This document shows positions 31,728-40,931 of a DNA stretch of 64,000 nt, piece by piece (within the stretch, counting starts at the first letter, position 1; every line of letters starts with the position of its first letter). The notes beneath the pieces are model-generated. The model searched no databases. It saw only the letters and a program-made list of their open reading frames with translations, and was not told the DNA's origin. Origin of the DNA: Palsa-504 sp963790065 (GTDB taxonomy: Bacteria > Actinomycetota > Actinomycetes > Streptosporangiales > Streptosporangiaceae); NCBI GenBank assembly GCA_963790065.1, contig CAWBNK010000001.1:1-64000 (forward strand), read 5' to 3'. The translations under genes were made by a program, and so were the position numbers.

Positions 31728-33188
31728 TCAGGCCGGGGGCCAGCGCGCCTCGATCAGCCGCTGGATATCCTCGCCGAACGGCCGGTCCGCCTCGATCGGC
31801 GCCACCAGGCCCGCCAGCCAGTCCAGCACCGCCCGGCAGCCGGCCGGCGGCTCGCGGCCGGAAAGCGCGATGGCCTGGTAGCCGGCCAGCAGCTCGCAGG
31901 CCGTCACCGCGCGGGTGTGCCGCAGCGCGGCGGACAGCTTGTCGGCTGCCTCCCAGGCGAACGACTGCACGTCTTCCTGGCCGCCTGAGGTCTCGATCAG
32001 GCCGACCGGGGTGGCGGCGGCCAGCGCGCGCATGGCGTGGACCTCCCCGGCGGCCCGCTTGTGCACGGGCGTCAGGCCGGCCTGCGGGCCCGGGTCGCGG
32101 GCCAGCTGCGCGGGCAGCCCGGTCACGGCGGGATCCATCAGCCGGTGCAGGCGGGCCGCGGCCACCTCGGCCGCGTGGCAGAACGCGGCCGTGAGCTGGT
32201 CGCAGTGCGCGGCCAGGTCGATGCCGTGGAACCCGGCCGTGCCGGTGAACCGCCCGTCCAGGTAGGCGGGGGAATCGGTCACCCCGGTCAGGGCGCGCCG
32301 CACCGCCGCCTCGAGCAGCGCGTCGGCCCGCTGCAGATGGGCCAGCACCGGGCCCGCCACCCGGAACGAGACCGGCGCCTGCAGCGACCGCGGCGACGGG
32401 TCGTCACCGGTGGCCGCGCGGAGCCGGCGGAGCACCCCGGCCAGCACGTCGTCACCGCGGCCGCAGGCGGCCAGGTAGGGATCGCGCGGCGCCCGGACCG
32501 CGACGATGGCCAGCGCCGCCGACGCCTCCATCAGCGAGGCGAGAGCGGCCGCCTCGCCTCGCCGCAGCGCGCTCAGCCCGGTGGTCCCTGGTACGCCCTG
32601 GATCAGCGCGATGCCTTCCTTCGGGCCGAGGCTGAACTCGCCGAGCCCGGCCTCGCGCAGCGCCTGGCCGGCCGGGACCGCCGTCCCGTCCGGCCCGAGC
32701 ACCCGGCCGATGCCGGCCACCGGCCCGAATGCGTGGGCCAGCTGCATGATCTCGCCCGCGGCCCCGGCGCCGCCGCGGGGGACCGCGGGCACGATGCCGC
32801 GGTTGAGGAAGTCGGCCAGCCGCTGGCACAGCTCACCCGACACGGCGGCGTCGCCGGACAGGAACGTCATCAGCCGGGCGGCGATGACCGCCCGGGCCTC
32901 GGCCACCCCGAGCCACGGCGGGCCGCCCGTGGCCCGGGCCAGCAGCAGGTTGCACTGGTGCGAGCGCTGCTGCGGCTCGGTCAGGCGGACCGACGACAGC
33001 GCCCCCATGCCGGTGTTGACGCCGTACACCAGCTGCCCGCCGGCCAGCGCCCGCAGGGCTCCGGCGCGCTGCCGCCGTACCGCGGCCAGCAGCGCGGGCT
33101 CGATGCGGACGTCCTGGCCGGCCGCCACGGCCCGGATCAGGCCGGGATCGGCGCGGCTGGCCGCGGAGATCTCCGCCGCGCGCCGCAC
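31728..33188 (-). CDS. Aromatic amino acid ammonia-lyase-fold protein lacking the MIO-forming serine
   Basis: The 486-residue protein has the HAL/PAL fold: LVYGVNTGMGALSSVRLT (catalytic Tyr region), SHQCNLLLARATG, GPKEGIALIQGVPGTTGLSAL and QEDVQSFAWEAADKL. At the active site, where the family has Ala-Ser-Gly that cyclises to the MIO electrophile, the sequence reads GAGAAGEIMQLAH, with Ala144 in place of Ser and Glu-Ile in place of Asp-Leu. Without that Ser, MIO cannot form by the known route, so canonical ammonia-lyase activity is unlikely. GTG 33188 overlaps the TAG of the preceding cyclodeaminase gene (TAGTG), implying coupled translation and a shared role. Confidence 0.82.
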   Translation of the reverse strand: MRRAAEISAASRADPGLIRAVAAGQDVRIEPALLAAVRRQRAGALRALAGGQLVYGVNTGMGALSSVRLTEPQQRSHQCNLLLARATGGPPWLGVAEARAVIAARLMTFLSGDAAVSGELCQRLADFLNRGIVPAVPRGGAGAAGEIMQLAHAFGPVAGIGRVLGPDGTAVPAGQALREAGLGEFSLGPKEGIALIQGVPGTTGLSALRRGEAAALASLMEASAALAIVAVRAPRDPYLAACGRGDDVLAGVLRRLRAATGDDPSPRSLQAPVSFRVAGPVLAHLQRADALLEAAVRRALTGVTDSPAYLDGRFTGTAGFHGIDLAAHCDQLTAAFCHAAEVAAARLHRLMDPAVTGLPAQLARDPGPQAGLTPVHKRAAGEVHAMRALAAATPVGLIETSGGQEDVQSFAWEAADKLSAALRHTRAVTACELLAGYQAIALSGREPPAGCRAVLDWLAGLVAPIEADRPFGEDIQRLIEARWPPA

Positions 33189-34233
33189 TAGCGGTACCGC
33201 AGCATCGTGCCGGCCTCGCGCTGCTCGGCGCGGCGCAGGATGGCCAGGCCGACGGCGATGTCCAGGATGGCCAGGCCGCGGTGCCACAGCAGGATCCGCT
33301 CCTCGTCGCGTTCCCGGCCCGGCCGGGCGCCCGCGACGACCTGGCCCAGCTCGGCGTGCAGCGAGGCGGCGGACAGGCGGCCGGTGTCCACGTGACGGCG
33401 CAGCGCACCGAACTGTCCCGACTGCGCCTCCCGCCAGTCGTCCACCACCACCTTGTCCATCACGTCGAGCAGGTCGAGTTCCACGGCGCTGATCGTGCCG
33501 TAGGGCACGACGAAGGCGCCGGGCCTGACCCAGGTGGTGCGCAGCAGCGGCTCGGGGGCGGTCAGCCGGGACGCCTCGACCAGGATGTCGGCGCCGTCGA
33601 AGACCTCCTCGGCGGAGGCGGCCACCCGGACCGGGGTGCTGGTGACCGCGGCGAGCTGCTGCGCGAAGGCCTCGCGGGACTCGGCCGGCGGCTGGTGACC
33701 CGGATCTCATCCAGGTCGAACAGCTCGTCGAGCAGCACGACGTTCCAGAACGCGGTCCCGCGGGTCCCGACGTGGCCGAGCACCCGGGCGTCCGGCCTGG
33801 CCAGGTAGCGGGCGCCCACCGCGGTCATCGCGCCGGTGCGGCAGGCCGTGATCAGGGTGGCGTCCATGATCGCCAGCGGGACACCGGTCCGCGGGTCGTA
33901 CAGCGTCAGCAGCCCGAGCTCGCTGGGCAGCCCCGCGGCGAAGTTCGACACGAAGTCGCCCACCACCTTGACGCCGCTCACGCCGGGCGCCGCGGCCGAA
34001 GGCCCAGGCAGATTTGGCACCGACAGGTGGCCGCGGAGCACGTTGAAGTGCCCGGCTCCGTCGTTGTCCGGGACCAGGTGCACCCGGGGCTCGATCACCG
34101 CGCGCCCCTCGCCGTGCGCGCGCACCGCCTCTTCCACCGCGGCCACGATGTCGGCGTTGGACAGGCCGAGGGAGTCTATGTCCGGCCCGGACAGGAAGCG
34201 GAGCCACAGCCCGCCGGAGGAGTCAGCGTTCAC
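33188..34233 (-). pseudogene. Ornithine cyclodeaminase/mu-crystallin family gene split by a one-base deletion
   Basis: From GTG 34233 the frame encodes a normal N-terminal half (LRFLSGPDIDSLGLSNADIVAAVEEAVRAHGEGRAVIEPRVHL) and the Rossmann entry RVLGHVGTRGTAFWNVVLLDELFDLDEIRVTSRR. At about 33690-33697 the frame is lost. One additional base, G in a GG run, restores ESREAFAQQLAAVTSTPVRVAAS and the rest through VVVDDWREAQSGQFGALRR to the TAG at 33188. Family members are NAD(P)-dependent dehydrogenases or cyclodeaminases acting on amino or imino acids. The intact downstream coupling to the lyase-fold gene argues that the indel is recent or a sequencing error. Confidence 0.8.
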
Positions 34234-34340
34234 CTCAGCAACCTAACGGTCGGGCCGCCGGCGGTCCGGTCCGGGTCAGACCTCCAGGACCAGTCATCCC
34301 GGCCGGACCCGCCTGCCTATGCCGGGCGGCCCGACCTGTC

Positions 34341-35579
34341 ATGCTTGGTCAGATGACCGAACCGACTCCGCCGCAGGGCCGCCTGGCCCGGATGTTCAGG
34401 TACGCCGACGCGCGGCACGTCCCGCTGCGAACCATCGTGGTCACTGTCGCGGTGGTGGCGGGCACCTACCTGGCCGGGCTGCTGGTCTACCGGCTGCGGA
34501 CGCTCCTGCTGCTGGTCGTCGTGGCGGGGTTCGTCGCGCTGCTGCTCAACCCGCTCGTGGTCCTGGTGCAGCGGCGGATCCCGCGCCGGGGCCTGGCGGT
34601 GACGATCGTCACCATCGTGGCCCTAGTGGTCTTCGCCGTCCTGGCTTACTCGTTCGGCAATCCGCTGGTTAACGGGATCACCGACCTGGCCGCCAAGCTG
34701 CCCGACTACGTCGCGAGCGCGCAGCACGGCACGGGCTGGATCGGTCACCTCGCGACCAAGTACCACGTCCAGGCCTGGGTGCAGAAGAACGCGCCCAAGC
34801 TGGTGACCTATGCCGAGTCGCTCAGCAAGCCGGTCCTCACCGTCGGCAAGGGCGCCATCTCCCTGCTGATCGAGCTGTTCACGATCTTCGTCCTGGTCCT
34901 GCTGCTGCTGCTCGAAGCGCCCAAGATGCGTAAAGGGATTCTCGGCCAGATGCGGCCGGAGCGTGCGGCCACCGTCACCCGGATAGGCTCCGAGGTCAGC
35001 CGGAGCGTCACCGGGTTCATGCTGGGCAACGTGCTGACCTCGCTCATCGCCGGGGTCGTGGTGTTCGTGACGCTGATGATCGTCGGCGTGCCGTTCCCGC
35101 TGCTGTGGGGCCTGTGGGTGGCTCTGGTGGACTTCCTGCCCATGATCGGCGGGGCCCTGGCCGGCATCCCGACCGTCCTGTTCGCCTTCTTCGCCCAGGG
35201 CTTCACGGCCGGGGTCGTCACCCTGGTCGTGTTCTTGACTTACACCCAGATCGAGAACCACGTGCTGAACCCGGTGGTCATGAGCAAGACGGTCAAGATC
35301 AGTCCGCTGCTCGTCCTGCTGGCGGTGCTGGTCGGCGCCGAGCTGGGTAACCTGGTCGGCGGCCTGTTCGGCGGCTTCGTCGCGGCGCTGCTGGCCATCC
35401 CGGTGGGCGGCGCGCTGCAGGTGCTGGTCCGCGAAGCCTGGCAGGCTACGGCCGCGCCTCCGGTGCCGCCCGCGCCTCCCGCGCCGCCCGGTCCGGCGCC
35501 GGATAGTCCGCCTGATCAGGGGCAGTGGGACAGTGACCTCTTCCCCTTCGCGCCGGATGCGCGGGAGCATGGCAGTTAA
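34341..35579 (+). CDS. AI-2E/PerM family (UPF0118) membrane transporter
   Basis: The 412-residue protein has about eight membrane helices. Characteristic family blocks are LLLNPLVVLVQRRIPRRGLAVTIV near helix 3, GFMLGNVLTSLIAGVVVFVTLMIVGVPFPLLWGLWVALVDFLPMIGG, and TYTQIENHVLNPVVMSKTVKISPL. The C-terminal tail is Pro/Ala-rich. Members export signals, sodium ions or small organics, and the substrate here is unknown. ATG 34341 and ATG 34353 are both possible, with no clear ribosome binding site. Confidence 0.9.
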   Translation: MLGQMTEPTPPQGRLARMFRYADARHVPLRTIVVTVAVVAGTYLAGLLVYRLRTLLLLVVVAGFVALLLNPLVVLVQRRIPRRGLAVTIVTIVALVVFAVLAYSFGNPLVNGITDLAAKLPDYVASAQHGTGWIGHLATKYHVQAWVQKNAPKLVTYAESLSKPVLTVGKGAISLLIELFTIFVLVLLLLLEAPKMRKGILGQMRPERAATVTRIGSEVSRSVTGFMLGNVLTSLIAGVVVFVTLMIVGVPFPLLWGLWVALVDFLPMIGGALAGIPTVLFAFFAQGFTAGVVTLVVFLTYTQIENHVLNPVVMSKTVKISPLLVLLAVLVGAELGNLVGGLFGGFVAALLAIPVGGALQVLVREAWQATAAPPVPPAPPAPPGPAPDSPPDQGQWDSDLFPFAPDAREHGS

Positions 35580-35609
35580 GACGCAGCCGTCGTCATAGGA
35601 AGGCCGGTA

Positions 35610-36849
35610 ATGCCACACCCGTCAGTACTGGGAATCGTGCTCGCGGGCGGGGCGGGTACCCGTCTGAGCCCGCTGACCGCGGACCGGGCCAAGCCTGCCG
35701 TGCCGTTCGGCGGGGTGTACCGGCTGATCGACTTCGCCCTGTCCAACCTGGCCAACGGCGGCATCCGCAAGATCTGCGTGCTGACCCAGTACAAGAGCCA
35801 CAGCCTGGACCGCCACATCTCCACCACCTGGCGGATGAGTTCCCTGCTCGGCAACTACGTGACGCCGGTCCCGGCCCAGCAGCGGCTCGGCCCGCACTGG
35901 TATACCGGCTCGGCGGACGCGATCTACCAGTCGATGAACCTGATCAACGACGAGAACCCGGACATCGTGATCGTCTTCGGCGCGGACCACGTGTACCGGA
36001 TGGATCCCCAGCAGATGATCGACCACCACGTGGCGCACGGGGCCGGGGTGACCGTGGCGGCGATACCGGTGCCGCGGATCGAGGCCTCCGCCTTCGGCAT
36101 CGTCAAGGTGGCCGCGGACAGCCGGATCATCGAGGCGTTCCTGGAGAAGCCCGCCGACCCGCCGCCCATGCCGGGCAACCCGGACCTGAGCTACTCGTCC
36201 ATGGGCAACTACGTGTTCGACGCCGACGTGCTGGTCGACACGCTGCGCAAGGACGCGGAAGACGACTCGAGCCTGGCACGACATCGGCGGCAACATCATC
36301 CCGAACCTGGTGGCCAACGGCACCGCGCAGGCCTACGACTTCATGCTCAACGAGGTCCCGGGCGCGACGCCGCGCGACGCGGGCTACTGGCGCGACGTGG
36401 GCTCGCTCGCGGCCTACTTCGAGGCCCAGATGGACCTGTGCGCGGTGGAGCCCATCTTCAACCTGTACAACGACCAGTGGCCGATTCTGACCCACGTGCC
36501 GTCGCTGCCGCCGGCCAAGTTCGTGCACGAGGCGGGCGACCGGGTCGGGCGGGCGCTGGACAGCCTGGTCAGCCCGGGCGTGGTGATCTCCGGCGGCCTG
36601 GTACGCCAGTCCGTGCTCTCGCCCGGGGTGCGGGTGAACAGCTGGGCGACCGTCGAGCGGTCGGTGCTGCTGCACAACACCAAGATCGGCCGTCACGCGG
36701 TGGTCAGGGACGCGATCATCGACAAGAACGTGGTCGTGCCCGAATGGGCCCAGGTCGGCGTCGACAAGGAGCGTGACCGGGCGCGCGGCTTCGTGGTCTC
36801 GGCCGGCGGCATCACCGTGGTGGGCAAGGGCCAGGAGGTCGTCCCGTGA
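35610..36849 (+). pseudogene. glgC: Glucose-1-phosphate adenylyltransferase (glgC) with one frameshift
   Basis: From ATG 35610, with AGGAAGG upstream, the N-terminal nucleotidyltransferase domain is intact. It shows VLAGGAGTRLSPLTADRAKPAVPFGG (G-loop and catalytic Lys), TGSADAIYQS, FGADHVYRMD and AFLEKPADPP. At about 36271-36275 (GAGCCTGG) one extra base breaks the frame. Dropping it gives WHDIGGNIIPNLVANG and the rest, with YWRDVGSLAAYFEAQMDL and a left-handed helix domain (SVLSPGVRVNSWATVERSVLLHNTKIGRHAVVRDAIIDKNVVVP). The enzyme makes ADP-glucose for glycogen or maltose-1-phosphate synthesis. Its stop overlaps the GlgM-type gene (GTGA), so the operon is otherwise normal. Confidence 0.85.
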
Positions 36850-38024
36850 CCGGCCCGTTCGGCGGCAGGCTGCGGGTGGCGCTGCTGACCCGCGAGTACC
36901 CGCCCGACGTGTACGGCGGCGCGGGCGTGCATGTCACCTACCTGGCCCGCGAGCTGGCCCCGCTGGTGGACCTGACCGTGCACTGCCAGGGAGAGGATCG
37001 CCCCGGCGCCGTCGCGCACCAGCCCTGGGACCGGCTGGCCGACGCCAACCAGGCGCTGCAGGTGATCTCCACTGACCTGTCCATGACCGCCGGCGTGGGG
37101 CCGGAAATGTACGGGGCGCAGCTGGTCCACTCGCACACCTGGTACGCCAACCTGGCCGGCCACCTGGCGGCCCTGCTCTACGGCATCCCGCACGTCATGA
37201 CCATGCACTCGCTCGAGGCGCTGCGGCCGTGGAAGGCCGAGCAGCTCGGCGGCGGCTACCGCCTGTCCACCTGGTGCGAGCGGGTCTCGGCCGGCTCGGC
37301 CGCCGCCGTGGTGGCCGTCTCGGACGGCATGCGCGCCGACATCTTGGCCGCCTATCCCGAGATCTCTCCCGAACGGATCCGGGTGATACGCAACGGCATC
37401 GACACCGCCGAGTACCAGCCTGATCCCCGTACCGACGTGCTCGAGCGCTACGGCATCGACCTGGCGCGCCCCTACGTGATCTTCGTCGGCCGCATCACCA
37501 GGCAGAAGGGCGTGCCCGTGCTGCTGCGCGCGGCCGCCGACCTGGTGCCCCAGGCCCAGCTGGTGCTGTGCGCGGGCCAGGCCGACACGGCGGAACTGGA
37601 AGCCGAGGTCACCGGGCTGGTGAACGGCCTGCGCGCCACCCGCTCCGGCGTGGTCTGGATCCCGGAGATGCTGCCCAAACCCGAGGTGATCCAGCTGCTC
37701 ACGCACGCCACCGTGTTCGCCATCCCGTCCGTCTACGAACCGCTGGGCATCGTGAACCTGGAGGCCATGGCCTGCGCGACCGCGGTGGTGGGCTCGCGGA
37801 CCGGCGGCATCCCCGAGGTCGTCGCCGACGGCGAGACCGGCCTGCTGGTACCGCCGGGCGAGCCCGGGCCGCTGGCGGCCGCGCTGAACTCCCTGATCCA
37901 GGACCCCGACCGGGCCGCGGCCATGGGCCAGGCCGGCCGCAAGCGCGCCGTGGCCGAGTTCGGCTGGCCGGCCATCGCGGCCCAGACCGCCGCGCTCTAC
38001 GCCGAGCTCGTCACCAGCGGATAA
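36846..38024 (+). CDS. glgM: GT4 glycogen/alpha-maltose-1-phosphate synthase (GlgM/actinobacterial GlgA)
   Basis: The 392-residue glycosyltransferase has the GT-B GT4 layout: N-terminal TREYPPDVYGGAGVHVTYLAREL, the middle VAVSDGMRADILAAYPEISPERIRVIRNGID, and C-terminal FVGRITRQKGVPVLLRAA and VYEPLGIVNLEAMACATAVVGSRTGGIPEVV with the Glu-x7-Glu nucleotide-sugar motif. Actinobacterial homologues use ADP-glucose and glucose-1-phosphate to make maltose-1-phosphate for GlgE, or extend glycogen. Coupling to glgC (four-base overlap) fits ADP-glucose as donor. Confidence 0.9.
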   Translation: MTGPFGGRLRVALLTREYPPDVYGGAGVHVTYLARELAPLVDLTVHCQGEDRPGAVAHQPWDRLADANQALQVISTDLSMTAGVGPEMYGAQLVHSHTWYANLAGHLAALLYGIPHVMTMHSLEALRPWKAEQLGGGYRLSTWCERVSAGSAAAVVAVSDGMRADILAAYPEISPERIRVIRNGIDTAEYQPDPRTDVLERYGIDLARPYVIFVGRITRQKGVPVLLRAAADLVPQAQLVLCAGQADTAELEAEVTGLVNGLRATRSGVVWIPEMLPKPEVIQLLTHATVFAIPSVYEPLGIVNLEAMACATAVVGSRTGGIPEVVADGETGLLVPPGEPGPLAAALNSLIQDPDRAAAMGQAGRKRAVAEFGWPAIAAQTAALYAELVTSG

Positions 38025-38035
38025 ACGAGGTAGCC

Positions 38036-38617
38036 GTGGTATCCAGCGTGAGCGGCTGGGCCAGACGGGTCAAGCTCCGGGTGGCGGTCCTGGACAGCGT
38101 CGTCCTGGCCGTCGCCTGCGCGGTCACCTACTTGCTGGTCGCCCGCGTCGCGACCCACATCGACACGCGGTCACGCGCTGATGACCTCATCGGCGCCTTG
38201 TGGGCCGTGCTAGCCACGATCTTCGTCTGCCGTGAGACCCAGCGGGAAAGCATGAAGGCCGCGGTGTCGCGGCTGGCGGCCACGGCGGTCAGCGCGGTCC
38301 TGTGCCTGATCTACCTGAGCTTCCTGCCCTTCGCCGTCTGGGGCCTGGCCGTCCTGATCGGGGCCAGCGTCCTGGCCGTCACCCTGATCGGCCGTCCCGG
38401 CGACGCGATCACGGCCGCGATCACCACGGCCGTGATCCTGGTGGCCTCGGAGGTGAGCCCGCAGCACGCCTGGCAGCAGCCGATCCTCCGGCTGGCCGAT
38501 ACCGTCGTCGGCGCCGCGGTCGGGCTGGCCGCCGCCTGGGCCGGACTGCGGCTTTCCGGTCCCCGGGACGAAACCCCCCGGCCTGCTACCGCCGGGCCAG
38601 CCCGGCCCGCCTCGTGA
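38036..38617 (+). CDS. FUSC/ArAE-like small membrane protein
   Basis: The 193-residue protein has about five or six helices (VLDSVVLAVACAVTYLLVARV, IGALWAVLATIFVC, FLPFAVWGLAVLIGASVLAVTLIG, DAITAAITTAVILVAS) and a Pro-rich C-terminus. The DDLIGALWAVLATIFVCRETQRESMKAAVSRLAATAV segment resembles FUSC-family halves of aromatic-acid exporters. GTG 38036 is preceded by ACGAGG, 11 bp after the GlgM-type gene. The role is unknown, and it may travel in the same transcript as the glycogen genes. Confidence 0.75.
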   Translation: MVSSVSGWARRVKLRVAVLDSVVLAVACAVTYLLVARVATHIDTRSRADDLIGALWAVLATIFVCRETQRESMKAAVSRLAATAVSAVLCLIYLSFLPFAVWGLAVLIGASVLAVTLIGRPGDAITAAITTAVILVASEVSPQHAWQQPILRLADTVVGAAVGLAAAWAGLRLSGPRDETPRPATAGPARPAS

Positions 38618-38629
38618 CAGCATGGCAGC

Positions 38630-39532
38630 ATGAAGGTGCTGCGCACGCCCGAGGAGCGTTTCGCCCACCTGCCCGGCTTCGGCTACGAGCCGCGTTACGC
38701 CGACGTGGGCGATTTGCGGCTGGCCTACGTGGAGGCCGGGCCGCCCGACGGGGAGCCGGTCCTGCTGCTGCACGGCGAGCCGAGCTGGTCCTTCCTTTAC
38801 CGCAAGGTGATGCCGGTCCTCGCCGACGCCGGGCTGCGGGCCATCGCGGCCGACCTGCCCGGTTTCGGCCGTTCGGACAAGCCAGCCGATATAGGCGATC
38901 ACAGCTACGCCAGGCACGTGGAATGGATGCGCGCGCTCGCCTTCGACCGGCTCGACCTGCGCGGCGTGACCCTGGTGGGGCAGGACTGGGGCGGCCTGAT
39001 CGGGCTGCGGCTGGTCGCCGAGCACCCGGACCGGTTCGCCCGCGTGGTGGCGGCCAACACCGGGCTGCCCACTGGCGACCAGCCCATGCCTGACGTCTGG
39101 CTGCGGTTCCGCGACGTCGTCCGCACCGCGCCCGCGCTGAGGGTGTCCCGGCTGGTGCAGTCCGGCTGCCGGACGGCGCTGGCCCCTGAGGTCCTGGCCG
39201 CCTACGAGGCGCCGTTTCCCGATCCGGCCTTCACCGCCGCCGTGCGGGCCATGCCCAGCCTGGTACCTACGACTCCCGACGACCCGGCCTCCGAGGCAAA
39301 CCGGGCCGCGTGGCGACGGCTGGCCGCCTGGGACAAGCCGTTCCTGGTGGCGTTTAGCGACCGCGACCCGATCACGGGCGCCATGGCCCCGGTCCTGAAG
39401 CGCACCATTCCCGGCGCGGCCGGCCTGGAGCACCCGGTGATCTCAGGGGCCGGCCACTTCCTGCAGGAAGACGCGGGCGAGCGGCTCGGCGAGGTCATCG
39501 CCGGCTTCGTCCGCGCTCACCCCGCCGGTTAG
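38630..39532 (+). CDS. Haloalkane dehalogenase-like alpha/beta hydrolase
   Basis: The 300-residue enzyme matches haloalkane dehalogenase subfamily I. HGEPSWSFLYRKV supplies the oxyanion and halide-site Trp, GQDWGGLIGLR the nucleophile Asp with a halide-binding Trp, FSDRDPITG the acid, and SGAGHFLQED the His. Known members hydrolyse carbon-halogen bonds to alcohols. Some close relatives are ordinary epoxide hydrolases or have no tested activity. The ATG at 38630 lies 12 bp after the preceding gene. Confidence 0.88.
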   Translation: MKVLRTPEERFAHLPGFGYEPRYADVGDLRLAYVEAGPPDGEPVLLLHGEPSWSFLYRKVMPVLADAGLRAIAADLPGFGRSDKPADIGDHSYARHVEWMRALAFDRLDLRGVTLVGQDWGGLIGLRLVAEHPDRFARVVAANTGLPTGDQPMPDVWLRFRDVVRTAPALRVSRLVQSGCRTALAPEVLAAYEAPFPDPAFTAAVRAMPSLVPTTPDDPASEANRAAWRRLAAWDKPFLVAFSDRDPITGAMAPVLKRTIPGAAGLEHPVISGAGHFLQEDAGERLGEVIAGFVRAHPAG

Positions 39533-39572
39533 CCGGCCAGCTCATTCCTGTTACCTGACCGGGAGACCAACG

Positions 39573-39974
39573 ATGACCGACAACACCACCGCCGAGACTG
39601 GCGTCACCACCAAGCTCAGTCACCGTTCGGTAGCCGACACCGTCTCGGCCTTCACCAGCATCCTGGCGGCCAAGGGGGTGAAGCTGTTCGCGGTGATCGA
39701 CCAGAGCGCCGAAGCGAGCCAGGCGGGCCTGTCGCTGCGGGAGACCACGCTGGTCATCTTCGGCAGTCCGGTGGCGGGCACGCCGGTCATGGCAGCCGTG
39801 CCGCTGGCCGCGCTGGACCTGCCGCTCAAGATTGTGGTCTGGTCGGACGAAGGGCAGACCAAGGTGTCCTATACCAGCCCGGCCGCCCTCACTGCCCGCT
39901 ACCAGCTGCCCCCCGAGCTGGCTGGCAACCTGGCTGCGATCAACGCGCTGACCGACGCCCTGGTGAGTTCCTGA
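39573..39974 (+). CDS. DUF302 domain protein
   Basis: The 133-residue protein is a single DUF302 domain: KLSHRSVADTVSAFTSILAAKGVKLFAVIDQSAEA, ETTLVIFGSPVAGTPVMAA, LPLKIVVWSDEGQTKVSYTSPAALTARY. These domains adopt a small two-layer fold of unknown biochemical role, often in stress-related contexts. CGGGAG precedes the ATG. Confidence 0.9.
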   Translation: MTDNTTAETGVTTKLSHRSVADTVSAFTSILAAKGVKLFAVIDQSAEASQAGLSLRETTLVIFGSPVAGTPVMAAVPLAALDLPLKIVVWSDEGQTKVSYTSPAALTARYQLPPELAGNLAAINALTDALVSS

Positions 39975-39977
39975 CCC

Positions 39978-40931
39978 CTAGTGAGCGGGCCCGGTGCCGA
40001 CGTAGATGTCGACGATGTCCGACACGTACCGGCCGCCCTTGACGTCCCCGTCGGTCACCAGCCGCGGCTGAGCCAGCGCGACGCCGTCCTCGTTCAGCGA
40101 CAGCTGCAGCGGCCGTCCGCCCGCGAACTGCTCGGCCGGGGTGACGGTGGCCACGTAGTTGTCATCGCCTACCGCGGCCACCCAGGTGTTGAGGGTGGGC
40201 CGGATGCCCGCCGCGGCCAGCACCTCCCACAGCGCCGGGCCGATCTCGGTGTGGGTCTGCGCCGGCGGGGCGCCCGCGAGGAACGAGACCTTGAGGGTCT
40301 CGGCGGGCAGCCGGGCCAGCAGCGCCGCGCTGAGCGTTACGTGGTGGCTTCCGTCGATGACTACCACCGGGCTGCCGGCCGGGGGAGCGGTGTCCGTGGC
40401 GGGCGCGGTGGCGATCCCGACCGTGACCAGGGAGACCTCGGGCACGAACCGCAGCGGGCTCAGGTCGCCGGGGACGACCAGCTCGGGGCCGAACGGGACC
40501 GGCCGGCCGTTCTGCGTCAGCGCGAGCAGCGCCGGGTGGTTGCCGAAGTTCGAGTCGAGCTCGCCCACGGCGAAGGTGACCGCGCGGTGACCGGCGCCGG
40601 TCACCGTGACGGTCACCCGCAGTAGCTCGTTCTTCGTGTTCAGCAGGCTGGGCGGGTAGGCGGGCCCGGCGTCGGTGACCAGCGTCTCGAGCAGCACGCC
40701 GGCGTCGGTGACCTGCCTGCCGCCGAGTCGCACCGTGGCGGTGGTCTGCGGCAGCGCGGCCAGTTCCTTGATCGTGTAGGCCGCCGGGGTCGTCACCTCA
40801 CCGGCCACGGCCAGCACCGGCCTGCTCCCGCTGACCGGGCTGGCGAACGCCGGGACCGAGGCCCCGGCCAGGCTGGCCGCGCAGGCTGCCATGGCCGCGA
40901 TCAGCGATATCCGAATCCGCGCTCGCGTCAC
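39978..40931 (-). CDS. Secreted protein with two molybdopterin-oxidoreductase-like (SUOX-fold) repeats
   Basis: From GTG 40931, with GGAGG five bases upstream, the 317-residue protein has a signal peptide (ISLIAAMAACAASLAGASVPAFA). Two related domains follow, recognisable by AAYTIKELAALPQTTATVRLGG with a later GVLLETLVTDAG, and HVTLSAALLARLPAETLKVSFL with a later GPALWEVLAAAG. This pattern resembles molybdopterin-binding sulfite-oxidase-type domains, but no Cys ligand for molybdenum is present. Binding of the cofactor is therefore doubtful. Another GTG at 40946 is less well placed. Function is unknown. Confidence 0.72.
   Translation of the reverse strand: MTRARIRISLIAAMAACAASLAGASVPAFASPVSGSRPVLAVAGEVTTPAAYTIKELAALPQTTATVRLGGRQVTDAGVLLETLVTDAGPAYPPSLLNTKNELLRVTVTVTGAGHRAVTFAVGELDSNFGNHPALLALTQNGRPVPFGPELVVPGDLSPLRFVPEVSLVTVGIATAPATDTAPPAGSPVVVIDGSHHVTLSAALLARLPAETLKVSFLAGAPPAQTHTEIGPALWEVLAAAGIRPTLNTWVAAVGDDNYVATVTPAEQFAGGRPLQLSLNEDGVALAQPRLVTDGDVKGGRYVSDIVDIYVGTGPAH

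Noticed and set aside
31728..33710. 660-codon frame as one fused protein
   Set aside because: The part upstream of 33188 is an out-of-frame reading of the cyclodeaminase gene; GTG 33188 overlapping TAG is the better start.
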